DNA of 50,579 bases, taken from the NCBI GenBank assembly GCA_022574675.1, contig JACZRO010000004.1, positions 1 through 50,579 on the forward strand, given 5' to 3'. The notes beneath the pieces were generated by a model. That model saw only the letters and a list, made by a program, of their open reading frames with translations. It was not told where the DNA came from and ran no database searches. The stretch is from Chloroflexota bacterium. GTDB lineage: Bacteria; Chloroflexota; Dehalococcoidia; Lucifugimonadales; Lucifugimonadaceae. The position numbers and the translations under genes are program-made. Positions 6,577 to 15,317 of this stretch are shown piece by piece (the first letter of the stretch is position 1; each line of letters begins with the position of its first letter).

Positions 6577-8385
6577 ATGTATCGAGACATGACCTGCGGC
6601 GAGCCGCGCCGCACGGACACCGGGAAAATTATCACGCTCGCGGGCTGGGTGCACCGGCGGCGTGACCACGGCGGCCTCACCTTCATCGACCTGCGGGACT
6701 TCTCAGGCCTGATGCAGGTGGTGTTCAACGTGGACAGCGCGCCAGATGCCCACGCCCTTGCGGGCGACCTGAGGAGTGAATGGGTCGTGCAGGTGAAGGG
6801 CACGGTTCAGGAGCGCCGGGCCGGCGCCGAGAACGCGGACCTGCCGACGGGCGCGGTCGAGTTGCTGGTGTCAGAGCTAACGGTCCTGAACCAGTCCAAA
6901 ACGCCGCCATTTGAGATCGAAGACGACCTGCATGTCGCCGACGAGGTGCGGTTGCGCTACCGGTTCATTGACCTGCGCAGGCCGCGAATGTACAAAAACC
7001 TGAAGCTGCGTCATGACGTGATCCAGGTCTCACGGACCTATATGGCCGCCAACGGCTTTCTCGAGATCGAGACCCCGATCCTGCTGAAGTCGACCCCGGA
7101 GGGAGCGCGCGACTACGTGGTGCCGAGCCGGGTCCACCCGGGCAGTTTCTACGCCCTGCCGCAGTCACCCCAGCAACTGAAACAGATCCTGATGGTTTCT
7201 GGCGTGGACCGCTACTTCCAGTTTGCACACTGTTTCCGTGACGAAGACCTCCGGGCGGACCGGCAGCCGGAGCACACGCAAATCGACTTTGAGATGTCGT
7301 TCGTCGAGCAGGACGATGTGCTGCAGGTCCTGGAGGAGCTGTACACGACGATATTGCGGGAGACGCGCCCGGACCTTGAGGTGCCCACCCCGTTTCCGCG
7401 CTTGACGTACGCGGAAGCGATCGAGCGTTTCGGGAGCGACAAGCCGGACCTCCGGTTCGGCATGGAGGTGTCCCGCCTGACGGATATCGCGTCGGGTTCG
7501 GGATTCGGCGTATTTGAATCTGTCGTCGCTTCCGGCGGAGTGGTCCGGGCGATAGTCGCGCCGGGTTGCGCCGATTACACCCGCCGGCAGACGGACGGGT
7601 TGGTGGAGTTCGTGCGAAGCAGCGGCGCCCAGGGCTTGATCCCGATCCACATATCTGAGAGTGCTGGAAAATCCGGGAGCCTCGACGAAGTTACGCTGGA
7701 CGACATCCGCTCACCGATCCGAAACCACGTTTCACTTGAGACTCTGAAAGAGATGGCACGGACGGCCGGTGCCGGGCCGGGCGACTTGATGCTGATAATC
7801 GCCGGGCCGGAGCGGGTGGTGAACGTCGCCATCAGCAACCTGCGTTCCGAGATGGGCAGACGGCTCGAGCTGGCGGACCCGGGCGTGTTCCGGTTCGTCT
7901 TCGTCGTCGACTTCCCGCTGTTCGAGTGGGACGATGACCGAGATGGTTGGGCGGCGACGCACCACGTGTTCTCCTCACCGCGGCCACAGGACGTGGAACT
8001 CCTCGATAGCGATCCCGGCGCCGTAATCGGGCAGCTTTACGACCTCGTTTGCAACGGCGTCGAACTCGGCAGTGGAAGCATCCGGATCATCGACCGCGCG
8101 GTCCAGGAGAAGGTGTTCGGGCTGATCGGCCACTCCCCGGAGGAGGTCGCCGAACGCTTTGGCCAACTGCTGCGTGCGTTCGAGTACGGTGCGCCGCCGC
8201 ACGGCGGAATGGGCCTCGGACTCGACCGGATAGTGATGCTTCTGGCGGGTGAGGACAATATCCGTGAAGTGATCGCGTTCCCAAAGACACAGGCCGCCGT
8301 GGATCCGTTGTTCGACGCGCCCGCCCCCATCACGCAAGAGCAACTGGACGAACTGTCGATTCGCGTAGTCGATTCTGGCGGATAA
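6577..8385 (+). CDS. aspS: Aspartyl-tRNA synthetase, probably non-discriminating (Asp/Asn)
   Basis: This 602-residue class II synthetase charges tRNA with aspartate. The N-terminal OB-fold anticodon domain contains GWVHRRRDHGGLTFIDLRD. The catalytic core has motif 2 (FRDEDLRADRQPEHTQID), and the bacterial GAD insertion lies in the middle. Motif 3 is MGLGLDRIVMLLAG near the C-terminus. Length is usual for bacterial AspRS. His31 and Gly83 are the residues that, in the well-studied Pseudomonas enzyme, go with relaxed recognition of both tRNAAsp and tRNAAsn; discriminating enzymes such as that of E. coli have Leu and Lys there. I therefore infer that Asn-tRNA is made indirectly through GatCAB, which is not in this window. 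It precedes the tig-clpP-clpX group, which has its own promoter. Confidence 0.96.
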   Translation: MYRDMTCGEPRRTDTGKIITLAGWVHRRRDHGGLTFIDLRDFSGLMQVVFNVDSAPDAHALAGDLRSEWVVQVKGTVQERRAGAENADLPTGAVELLVSELTVLNQSKTPPFEIEDDLHVADEVRLRYRFIDLRRPRMYKNLKLRHDVIQVSRTYMAANGFLEIETPILLKSTPEGARDYVVPSRVHPGSFYALPQSPQQLKQILMVSGVDRYFQFAHCFRDEDLRADRQPEHTQIDFEMSFVEQDDVLQVLEELYTTILRETRPDLEVPTPFPRLTYAEAIERFGSDKPDLRFGMEVSRLTDIASGSGFGVFESVVASGGVVRAIVAPGCADYTRRQTDGLVEFVRSSGAQGLIPIHISESAGKSGSLDEVTLDDIRSPIRNHVSLETLKEMARTAGAGPGDLMLIIAGPERVVNVAISNLRSEMGRRLELADPGVFRFVFVVDFPLFEWDDDRDGWAATHHVFSSPRPQDVELLDSDPGAVIGQLYDLVCNGVELGSGSIRIIDRAVQEKVFGLIGHSPEEVAERFGQLLRAFEYGAPPHGGMGLGLDRIVMLLAGEDNIREVIAFPKTQAAVDPLFDAPAPITQEQLDELSIRVVDSGG

Positions 8386-8437
8386 CTGCAAGCCACAGCG
8401 GGTATACGCACCGGTGCCGGAAGAGGGGAGCATGCGG

Positions 8438-8446
8438 TGATATAAT
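8438..8446 (+). promoter_or_regulatory. Extended -10 promoter for tig
   Basis: TG-A-TATAAT gives a perfect extended -10 box. Transcription would begin near 8453. That rules out the GTG at 8452 as start for a message from this promoter and supports the TTG at 8503. No good -35 is seen, as is usual with extended -10 promoters. Confidence 0.7.
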
Positions 8447-8502
8447 TTCGAGTGCCTCCTGATCGTGAACGGGGGGTATTCGCGCCACGGGAGAAATCGA
8501 AC

Positions 8503-9870
8503 TTGAAGGTCACCCAGGACGAGGTCGTGGACCGGCAAGCACTGCTCCACGTAGAGGTCGACGACGAACGACTGGAAGCGCACCTTCAGCGCGCCTACCA
8601 GAAGCTCGTCCAGCGGACCACCATCCCCGGATTTCGCAAAGGCAAAACGCCGCGGCGCTTGTTCGAGCAGATGGTTGGCCGCTCCGTACTTGTCGAGGAG
8701 GCGCTCGAGACCCTGGTCCCGGACGCCGTGTCGGCGGCGATCGAACAGGAAGAGATCGACGCATACGGCACGCCAAGGGTGAACGTCGTCGAGTCTGAGC
8801 CGGTGCCGAAACTGGACGTGACGGTCCCTCTGCGCCCTTCGATCAACGTCGGCGACTACGCCGGGCTGGACTTGAAAGAAGAGCCGGAAGAAGTCACGGA
8901 CGAGCGGATCGATCAGGCCGTCGAGCAGGCTCAACTGAGCCTGGCCACCTGGGACCCGGTCGAACGGCCGGTCGAGATCGGCGATCTCACGGTGCTGACG
9001 GTGGAGGGCAAAGCGGGCGACGAAGAGGTTCTGAACGGCGACAACGTCGAGTTCATCCTCACTGCGGATTCCCAGACGCCCATACCCGGATTTGTGGAAC
9101 AGATCGTGGGCATGGAAACCGGCCAGTCGAGAGAGTTCTCGCTGGATATCGCCGAGGACTTCCCGGGCGAACAGGTCGCCGGTAAAACCGTCGATTGCAA
9201 GGTCGAGTTATTCGAGGTCAAGACGCATAACGTCCCGGAAATCGATGACGACCTCGCCCGCAGCGTCGGGCAGGGTTACGAGTCGCTTGAAGAGATGCGG
9301 ACGGGGCTGCGCACACAGTTCGAGGAAGCGGCAAGCGCCGCGGCCCGGAGGCAGTTCCAGGAGCGAATCCTGGACGCTTTGTTGGAAACGAGCGAGTTTG
9401 AAATCCCACCGCTGATCGTTGAGCACGAAGCCGAACATGTCTTGTACGACCAGCAGGAGGCGTTAGCGCGCTACCAGGTGTCGATGCAGGACTATATGCA
9501 AGACGCCGGTAAGAGCGATGATGAGTTACTGGAAGAAGCCAGAGAGTCCGCCCTGACCCGCCTCAAGCGCACGCTCCTGATCGAAGAGATCGCGAAGATC
9601 GAGGAGATCGAGGTCACGGACGAGGACCTGGCGGCCGAGACGGAAACGATGCTGGCGGCTGCCGGGCCGAAAGCCGATCGCACACAGGTCGAGTCGGACG
9701 AGGCGCAATCGTCGATCAGATCGATGTTGTTAAGACGAAAGTCCGTCGAAAGGCTGGCCGAGATAGTAAAGTCAAAGGGAAGATCGTCCGCGAAGGGCTC
9801 GCCTGCAACCGAAAGGGTGAGCGCGGACGAAGAAAGAGATGAAGAAGCGGACGGCGAATCGGAAGACTGA
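8503..9870 (+). CDS. tig: Trigger factor, ribosome-associated chaperone/prolyl isomerase
   Basis: The product is a 455-residue trigger factor, which binds at the ribosome exit tunnel and helps nascent chains fold. The ribosome-binding domain holds the signature IPGFRKGKTPRRLFEQMVG near residue 45. The FKBP-type isomerase domain covers about residues 145-230, with TPIPGFVEQIVGMETGQSREF inside it. A long helical C-terminal domain follows, ending in a highly acidic, Ser-rich tail. I chose the TTG at 8503 because LKVTQDE matches the family N-terminus, GGGAGA precedes it at good spacing, and the promoter at 8438-8446 starts transcription after the alternative GTG at 8452. Order tig-clpP-clpX is conserved in many bacteria and couples folding with ClpXP proteolysis. 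Confidence 0.95.
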   Translation: MKVTQDEVVDRQALLHVEVDDERLEAHLQRAYQKLVQRTTIPGFRKGKTPRRLFEQMVGRSVLVEEALETLVPDAVSAAIEQEEIDAYGTPRVNVVESEPVPKLDVTVPLRPSINVGDYAGLDLKEEPEEVTDERIDQAVEQAQLSLATWDPVERPVEIGDLTVLTVEGKAGDEEVLNGDNVEFILTADSQTPIPGFVEQIVGMETGQSREFSLDIAEDFPGEQVAGKTVDCKVELFEVKTHNVPEIDDDLARSVGQGYESLEEMRTGLRTQFEEAASAAARRQFQERILDALLETSEFEIPPLIVEHEAEHVLYDQQEALARYQVSMQDYMQDAGKSDDELLEEARESALTRLKRTLLIEEIAKIEEIEVTDEDLAAETETMLAAAGPKADRTQVESDEAQSSIRSMLLRRKSVERLAEIVKSKGRSSAKGSPATERVSADEERDEEADGESED

Positions 9871-9986
9871 ACCGTATGCGGTCCGGTCGTTGAAGCACGA
9901 ATACAACGCATGTGTACGTAGTATCGGAGCCAGCTCGTAGCGCTACTGGCCGGAACCTGCCGGTCATCCAGATAAAGGATCCCTGA

Positions 9987-10640
9987 ATGCTGATGAGGCC
10001 CGAACATTCCATGCAGCGCCCCGAAAATATTATCCCGATGGTCATCGAGACGGGAGCGCGCGGCGAACGAGCCTTCGACATTTACTCGCTCCTTCTGAAG
10101 GAGCGAATAATTTTCCTGGGCACGCCGATCAATGACCAGGTGGCGAACGTGATCGTCGCCCAGTTGCTGTACCTGGACCGAGAGGACCCGGACAGGGACA
10201 TCAACATGTACATCAACTCGCCGGGCGGGGTGATCTACTCCGGATTGGCGATCTACGACACGATGCGAAGCCTGCGGGCCGAGGTGTCGACGATTTGCAT
10301 CGGCGCAGCCGCGAGCATGGGCACGATACTTCTTGCCGCCGGACAGAAGGGCAAGCGTTTCGCCCTGCCCAACTCCACCATCCACATGCACCAGCCGCTG
10401 GGCGGCGCGACGGGACAGGCAAGCGATATCGAGATCCATGCCCGCGAGATCCTGCGGCTGCAGGACACGCTGAGGGGGATCCTGGTCGAAACGACGGGAC
10501 AATCTTACGACTCGATCGCTCGCGACACCGACCGCGACCGATTCATGACCGCCGAACAGGCTGCCGAGTACGGCCTTATCGATGAGGTGCTCCGGAAGCC
10601 GGAGGACGCCGAGGAAGGGGACAGCCAGGCAGCCGACTAA
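9987..10640 (+). CDS. clpP: ATP-dependent Clp protease proteolytic subunit
   Basis: This 217-residue serine protease forms the tetradecameric ClpP barrel. The catalytic triad is visible: Ser110 in GAAASMG, His135 in HMHQP and Asp184 in RDTDRD, with the same spacing as in E. coli (25 and 49 residues). The oligomer core INSPGG and the handle region [14 protein letters not shown] are present. An AAGGA site lies 7 nt before the ATG at 9987. E. coli ClpP carries a cleaved propeptide; the first dozen residues here may be one. It lies about 115 bp after tig and 88 bp before clpX, its ATPase partner. Confidence 0.97.
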   Translation: MLMRPEHSMQRPENIIPMVIETGARGERAFDIYSLLLKERIIFLGTPINDQVANVIVAQLLYLDREDPDRDINMYINSPGGVIYSGLAIYDTMRSLRAEVSTICIGAAASMGTILLAAGQKGKRFALPNSTIHMHQPLGGATGQASDIEIHAREILRLQDTLRGILVETTGQSYDSIARDTDRDRFMTAEQAAEYGLIDEVLRKPEDAEEGDSQAAD

Positions 10641-10728
10641 ACCAACCACGACATCCAGCTCGCCGCCAGGCCGGCTCAGGCGCAACAATGGCGTCTGGGA
10701 CGATGGCGGCGAAGGCCCGGTAGAGGCG

Positions 10729-12030
10729 ATGACAACCACCACTCCCCAAGGCCCAGAGGGTCAACCGCCCGAGTCCTACGTGTGTTCCTTCTGCGGCAAA
10801 TCGCAGCAGGCGGTACGGCGGTTAATAGCCGGACCGTCGAAAATATTCATCTGCGACGAGTGTGTGGACCGCTGCCACCAGATCATCGCCGACGATCAGG
10901 CGCCGATCACGGCTATCCCGCACGGCCTGCCCCGGACCCCGCGCGAGGTGTTCGAGAGGCTGAACGAGTACGTGATCGGACAGGAACGGGCCAAGCGCGT
11001 CGTCAGCGTAGGCGTCTACAACCACTACAAACGTGTATGGCGCCCGAGTCCAGACTCCGACGTGGAACTCCAGAAGACGAACATCATGCTGGTCGGCCCC
11101 ACCGGCTCCGGCAAGACCCACCTGGCGCAGACGCTTGCCCGGATCCTGGACGTGCCGTTCGCCATCACGGACGCCACGCCGCTGACGGAAGCCGGATACG
11201 TGGGCGAGGACGTAGAGAACATCTTGCTGCGCCTGATCCAGGCGGCCGACTTCGATATCGCGCGGGCCGAGCAAGGGATCATCTATATAGACGAGATCGA
11301 TAAGATCGCCCGCAAGGCGGCGAACCCGTCGATCACGCGTGACGTCTCGGGCGAGGGCGTGCAACAGGCGCTCCTGAAGATCCTGGAGGGCTCGGTCGCC
11401 AGCGTTCCGCCGCAGGGCGGGCGAAAGCATCCGCACCAGGAATTCATCCAGATCGACACGTCGAACATCCTGTTCATCCTCGGCGGCGCTTTCGAGGATC
11501 TTGACCGCATAATTCAGCGCCGCCTCGCTACAGGCACGACGATGGGCTTTGGCGCCGTTGGGAATAAGCGCCAGAGCGAGGACGATCTGGACCAGATCTT
11601 CACGCAGGTCACGCCCGACGATTTGCTCAAGTACGGGTTCATTCCGGAGTTCATCGGCCGCGTGCCGTTGTGCGTCGGACTGTCCGACCTGAGTGAGTCG
11701 CAGCTGATGGATGTGCTCACCGAGCCGCGGAATGCGCTGGTCAAGCAGTACCAGGCGCTGTTCCAGATGGACGATGTGGAACTGGAATTCAAGCGGTCCG
11801 CGCTTCTGGCGATGGCGACCGACGCCAAGAAGCGCCACGCCGGCGCGCGGGGACTGCGCGCAATTCTCGAGGAGACGTTGCTCGACATCATGTACGAGCT
11901 CCCGTCGATGGATACGGTTGCACGCTGCATCATCGACGAGCCCACCGTCACCGAAGGAGAGCCGCCGGTGCTGCTCGATAGCGAGGGCTCACGGGTGGAG
12001 TTCAAGATAACGGAGCGACCCGCGGCGTAA
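10729..12030 (+). CDS. clpX: ATP-dependent Clp protease ATP-binding subunit ClpX
   Basis: ClpX is a 433-residue AAA+ unfoldase that delivers substrates to ClpP. The N-terminal zinc-binding domain has the four cysteines of CSFCGK and CDECVDRC (residues 18-43). The Walker A box is GPTGSGKT, the substrate-gripping pore loop is GYVGED, Walker B is IIYIDEIDK, and the sensor II region is [10 protein letters not shown]. The ClpP-docking loop shows as LCVGL near residue 310, which fits the IGF/VGL-type motif. The ATG at 10729 starts directly before the zinc domain; the frame extends upstream without similarity. A terminator follows at 12056-12090, closing the tig-clpP-clpX unit. Confidence 0.97.
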   Translation: MTTTTPQGPEGQPPESYVCSFCGKSQQAVRRLIAGPSKIFICDECVDRCHQIIADDQAPITAIPHGLPRTPREVFERLNEYVIGQERAKRVVSVGVYNHYKRVWRPSPDSDVELQKTNIMLVGPTGSGKTHLAQTLARILDVPFAITDATPLTEAGYVGEDVENILLRLIQAADFDIARAEQGIIYIDEIDKIARKAANPSITRDVSGEGVQQALLKILEGSVASVPPQGGRKHPHQEFIQIDTSNILFILGGAFEDLDRIIQRRLATGTTMGFGAVGNKRQSEDDLDQIFTQVTPDDLLKYGFIPEFIGRVPLCVGLSDLSESQLMDVLTEPRNALVKQYQALFQMDDVELEFKRSALLAMATDAKKRHAGARGLRAILEETLLDIMYELPSMDTVARCIIDEPTVTEGEPPVLLDSEGSRVEFKITERPAA

Positions 12031-12055
12031 TCCGGGGCCGGCTACACGGAGAACG

Positions 12056-12090
12056 CGGGGCGCCGAATTATTGCTGTCGGGCCCCGTTTT
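12056..12090 (+). terminator. Intrinsic terminator after clpX
   Basis: CGGGGC at 12056-12061 pairs with GCCCCG at 12081-12086 and is followed by TTTT. The loop is long (19 nt), so strength is uncertain. It separates clpX from the convergent minus-strand formyltransferase gene. Confidence 0.6.
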
Positions 12091-12121
12091 CGCGTCCGGG
12101 CGCGGAGTTGTTCGCGGCCCT

Positions 12122-12934
12122 CTATCCCCGGACCAGGCCGGGCTCGATCTCGGCCGTGAGGTCCAGGGCAACGGCGCGTCCGGCGGCGTTGAGGTCAATC
12201 CTGCCGTCCCCGATCGCGGCAAGCGCGGCGACCAGCAAAGGCCGCTCCCGCTCCACCCCCGCAACGCGTATCTTCTGAAACAGGAGAAGATCTTCGCCGG
12301 GACCGGCCTGCAGTTCCTCGATCGTACGGTCGCCCGCCTCGGACCAGGCCGCTTCATAGCGCGGCCCGGTGAGCGGAAAACGGCAGTAGGCGACGACGGG
12401 GCCGAGGTCCAGCTCCTCGGTGGCGACGTGGATCATCACGCCCGACTCGTGGGCGCGGGTCCGGATCAATTCCCAGATCACCTGGTCGATCATGCCGACC
12501 GGTCCTCCGGGCAGCGCAGGATGCAGGTTCACCATGATGAAGTGGCGGCACATGACCGGGGCGATAAGCATGTAACCCGCGGTGACCGAGACGTCGACCG
12601 TGTAGGGCCGCAGCAGCTCCAACGCCGCCTCGTCGAACAGGCCGCGCAGCTCGGCCCAGGGACGCCGGCCGTGCTGTGTCCTGAATCGTTGTGACGACAG
12701 GGTGACGAGTGGGATATGGCGCGACTCGACCAGGTCCATGTACCGGTCGGTGCCTTCGTGTTGCCCGCGTTCACGATTGACGAACACGAACTCGATGCGC
12801 GCGTTGAGCCGCCCGGAGTCGATGGCGTCGAGGGCGGCGGCGAGCAGCCCGCGAGAGCCTTCCCCGCGGCCGGTCGAAAACCAGCCTAATCTGAGCGGGG
12901 CCCGGTCCGCAGGAATGCCGGCGCTACTCGTCAA
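12122..12934 (-). CDS. PurN-like formyltransferase-fold protein
   Basis: This 270-residue protein has the glycinamide ribonucleotide/methionyl-tRNA formyltransferase fold. The N-terminus RLGWFSTGRGEGSRGLL resembles the PurN phosphate loop. The catalytic triad of the family is recognisable as Asn136 and His138 in VNLHPALPGG and Asp176 in EELDLGPV. The C-terminal 60 residues are not typical of PurN. It overlaps xseB by 11 nt, starting at a TTG within the xseB end, so it is probably translated from the same message. It may be a true purine-pathway PurN or a formyltransferase for another substrate; no other purine gene is beside it, and purA is 20 kb away. Confidence 0.7.
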   Translation of the reverse strand: MTSSAGIPADRAPLRLGWFSTGRGEGSRGLLAAALDAIDSGRLNARIEFVFVNRERGQHEGTDRYMDLVESRHIPLVTLSSQRFRTQHGRRPWAELRGLFDEAALELLRPYTVDVSVTAGYMLIAPVMCRHFIMVNLHPALPGGPVGMIDQVIWELIRTRAHESGVMIHVATEELDLGPVVAYCRFPLTGPRYEAAWSEAGDRTIEELQAGPGEDLLLFQKIRVAGVERERPLLVAALAAIGDGRIDLNAAGRAVALDLTAEIEPGLVRG

Positions 12935-13253
12935 TGTCGTCGGATTCGTCCGCTAAGTCTTCCGGGGAATCAGCCCCGAATTCGCCCGGGGATTCATCCG
13001 GCACAAAGCGCATCTGTTCGGCGAACGCGGCCTGAAGGCGCGTCACCCTAAGCTCGGTCGCAGACAACAACTCGTTGCACCGTTTCGCCAGGCCCATGCC
13101 CTCTTCGAACATGCGCGTCGATTCGTCAAGTGTGAGCGGGCCCGCCTCAAGATTGCGGACCGTCTCCTCGAGTTTTGTGAAGGCGTCTTCGAAGTTGGCG
13201 GGTTCTGGATTGCCGTTGGCGTCGGCATCCTGTCGCGCTTGTCTGGGACTCAT
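12924..13253 (-). CDS. xseB: Exodeoxyribonuclease VII small subunit
   Basis: This 109-residue protein matches XseB, the small subunit that coats the XseA nuclease filament. The family core FEDAFTKLEETVRNLEAGPLTLDESTRMFEEGMGLAKRCNELLSATE (residues 20-65) is a helical hairpin. A low-complexity acidic tail of about 30 residues follows (ending DESDDIDE), longer than the usual 70-85 residues. The ATG at 13253 is chosen because the family core begins shortly after. It lies 70 bp downstream of xseA on the same strand. Confidence 0.9.
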   Translation of the reverse strand: MSPRQARQDADANGNPEPANFEDAFTKLEETVRNLEAGPLTLDESTRMFEEGMGLAKRCNELLSATELRVTRLQAAFAEQMRFVPDESPGEFGADSPEDLADESDDIDE

Positions 13254-13323
13254 GGTTGGTGCATTCCTGCATTGCGGGATCCAGTGCGCCGATCGTGGTC
13301 GGCGGTTTACCCCATCCAGATTA

Positions 13324-14544
13324 TCAGCGCGTGGACGACCCGTCACCGCGCTGCGGTCGCAATGATCGGACCTCGGCGCCGACCTCGCCGTCAGCCAGGG
13401 CGATGTCAAGTGAGTCGCCCGGGCTCAGGCCGGCGACTGATTTAATGATGGTCCCGTCTTCCCCGCGAACTACGGCGTAGCCGCGCGCGAGGATGGCGGC
13501 CGGGTCCAGCGCTGATAGCTGGAGTTCCAGGGAACGAAGTCGTTCGCCGTGGATCTCCAGCGACCGTCCAACGGCCTGCCCGGCGGCCCGCAACAGGTCA
13601 TCGACGCGCTGCCGGGGAGCCCGGGTATCCGGAGCGAGGAACGCGAGCCGGTCCACGGCCTGGTCCAGCCGCATCCGGTAATCGGTGACCAGGTGGGACG
13701 CCCTGTCCGAGAGCGTTCCGGCGAACCCGGCGACGGCGGCCGCCAGTTCACGGCGATCGGGCGCTACGAGTTCGGCCGCTGCGGACGGTGTGGGCGCACG
13801 CACGTCGGCGACGAGATCGGCGATGGTGACATCTGTTTCATGGCCGACCCCGCTGACGATCGGGATCGTCGATGCGAAGATGGCCCGGGCCACAATCTCT
13901 TCGTTAAACGCCCACAGGTCTTCGATCGAGCCGCCGCCGCGGGCGATGATGATGACGTCGATCCCCGGCTCCGCGTTCAGCGCTCCGATCGCATCGACGA
14001 TGCCGGGAGCCGCGGTATCGCCCTGCACGAGTGTCGGGGCGAGAACGAGCTCCGCCAGCGGATAACGTCGCCGCAGGACGTTGGTGATGTCCTGTATGAC
14101 GGCGCCGGTGGGAGACGTGACGACCCCGATGCGTCGAGGGAACGGCGGAAGCTCCCTTTTCCGGGCGACGCCGAACAGCCCCTCGGCGTCCAGCCGTCGC
14201 TGTAGTTCCTCAAACGCCTGTTGGAGAGCGCCGACACCTTCCGGCTTCACCAGGTCGACGTAGAACTGGAGGTCTCCCCGAACCGTGTAGATAGAAATAC
14301 GGCCGTGGGCGAGGACCTGGGCGCCGTCCTGCAGGAACTCGGAGCCTCGGGCCGGCCTGAACTGGACGCAGCGGATCGCGCCCTCGGCATCGCGGAGCGT
14401 GAAATAGTGGTGGCCGGACCCGGCCCGGACGTGGTTCGAGACCTCGCCCGTAACCCACAGGTCGGACAGGCTGGGGTCAGCCTCAAGCAGGTCCTTGAGG
14501 TAGACCGCGAGCTGGGAGACCGTATAGGCCGTTTGCGTCGTCAC
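13324..14544 (-). CDS. xseA: Exodeoxyribonuclease VII large subunit
   Basis: This is a 406-residue XseA, the catalytic subunit that degrades single-stranded DNA into short oligonucleotides in repair. The N-terminal OB-fold has YTVSQLAVYLKDLLEADPSLSDLWVTGEVSN. The nuclease domain has RRIGVVTSPTGAVIQDI, the signature IIARGGGSIEDLWAFNEE, and SGVGHETDVTIADLVADVRAPTPSAAAE. A helical C-terminal part ends with a beta element, LARGYAVVRGEDGTII. I prefer the GTG at 14544, just before the OB-fold, over the 43 extra codons upstream, which do not resemble the family. It is somewhat shorter than E. coli XseA (456). Confidence 0.95.
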   Translation of the reverse strand: MTTQTAYTVSQLAVYLKDLLEADPSLSDLWVTGEVSNHVRAGSGHHYFTLRDAEGAIRCVQFRPARGSEFLQDGAQVLAHGRISIYTVRGDLQFYVDLVKPEGVGALQQAFEELQRRLDAEGLFGVARKRELPPFPRRIGVVTSPTGAVIQDITNVLRRRYPLAELVLAPTLVQGDTAAPGIVDAIGALNAEPGIDVIIIARGGGSIEDLWAFNEEIVARAIFASTIPIVSGVGHETDVTIADLVADVRAPTPSAAAELVAPDRRELAAAVAGFAGTLSDRASHLVTDYRMRLDQAVDRLAFLAPDTRAPRQRVDDLLRAAGQAVGRSLEIHGERLRSLELQLSALDPAAILARGYAVVRGEDGTIIKSVAGLSPGDSLDIALADGEVGAEVRSLRPQRGDGSSTR

Positions 14545-14644
14545 AGAACCTGCCGGCAGGAGGTATTCCCGATGGGGGCTTCTCCCTTGCCCGGCCGACG
14601 CCTGAAAGACGCCCGGCCGGGAGACGGATTTTGAGGAAAGTCGT

Positions 14645-15211
14645 CTATTTGCTGACGCGCTCCAGGTAGTCACCCGTCCGCGTGTCTACCTTGAGCAGAT
14701 CGCCCTCGCTGATGAACAGCGGCACCGTCACCGAGATCCCGGTCTCCAGTTTCGCCTGCATTGTGGCGCCGGTCGCCGTGTTACCGGCCACGCCCGCCTC
14801 GGTCTCGACCACGCCAAGGTTCACGGTGATAGGCGGCTCGACCTGTATGACGCTCCCTTCATAAAAGAGTACGTCCAGGTTTTCGCCTAACTTCACGTAC
14901 TTCAGGGCGTCGCCAAGTACGTCCTCGCTTATCGGGAACTGGTCGTAGGTCTCGTTGTCCATGAACGTGTGGATATCGCCATCCGAGTACAGGTACTGCG
15001 ATGCGCGGCGATCCATCGGCGCAGCGGTCAGCTTCTGGTTGCCCTGGACCTTGCGCTCGAACACGTTGCCGGTCTTGACGTTGCGAAGCTTCAGGGTGAG
15101 GGTCGGCGGGGCCTTCGGCGCCTGGCGATGCTGCCAGTCCACGATGGTGTACACCTCTCCCTCATAGAGGATGCTCATGTTGCGTCGAATCTCGCTTGAG
15201 CTGATGGTCAT
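14645..15211 (-). CDS. efp: Translation elongation factor P
   Basis: This 188-residue EF-P relieves ribosome stalling at proline runs. It has three beta-barrel domains: the N-terminal KOW-like domain (SSSEIRRNMSILYEGEVYTIVDWQH), the OB domain with YLYSDGDIHTFMDNETYDQFPI, and the C-terminal domain with GISVTVPLFISEGDLLKVDTRTGDYLERV, the EF-P signature. The tip loop that enters the peptidyl-transferase centre reads RQAPKAPP, with Lys33 at the modified position, rather than the common PGKG. The residue is therefore present but in a proline-rich, glycine-free setting, so the modification route is unclear. It follows pepQ with a 106-bp gap, an arrangement (pepQ-efp) common in bacteria. Confidence 0.96.
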   Translation of the reverse strand: MTISSSEIRRNMSILYEGEVYTIVDWQHRQAPKAPPTLTLKLRNVKTGNVFERKVQGNQKLTAAPMDRRASQYLYSDGDIHTFMDNETYDQFPISEDVLGDALKYVKLGENLDVLFYEGSVIQVEPPITVNLGVVETEAGVAGNTATGATMQAKLETGISVTVPLFISEGDLLKVDTRTGDYLERVSK

Positions 15212-15317
15212 TCTCTGGTCCTTGAAATATCTGGGAAGTATCTGGCAAGCGCCCGGTCCGTCCGCCGGGGCCTTGGAAATTGGTCTCGCGGGGTCACTGG
15301 TTCCGGTTTATGCGTTG

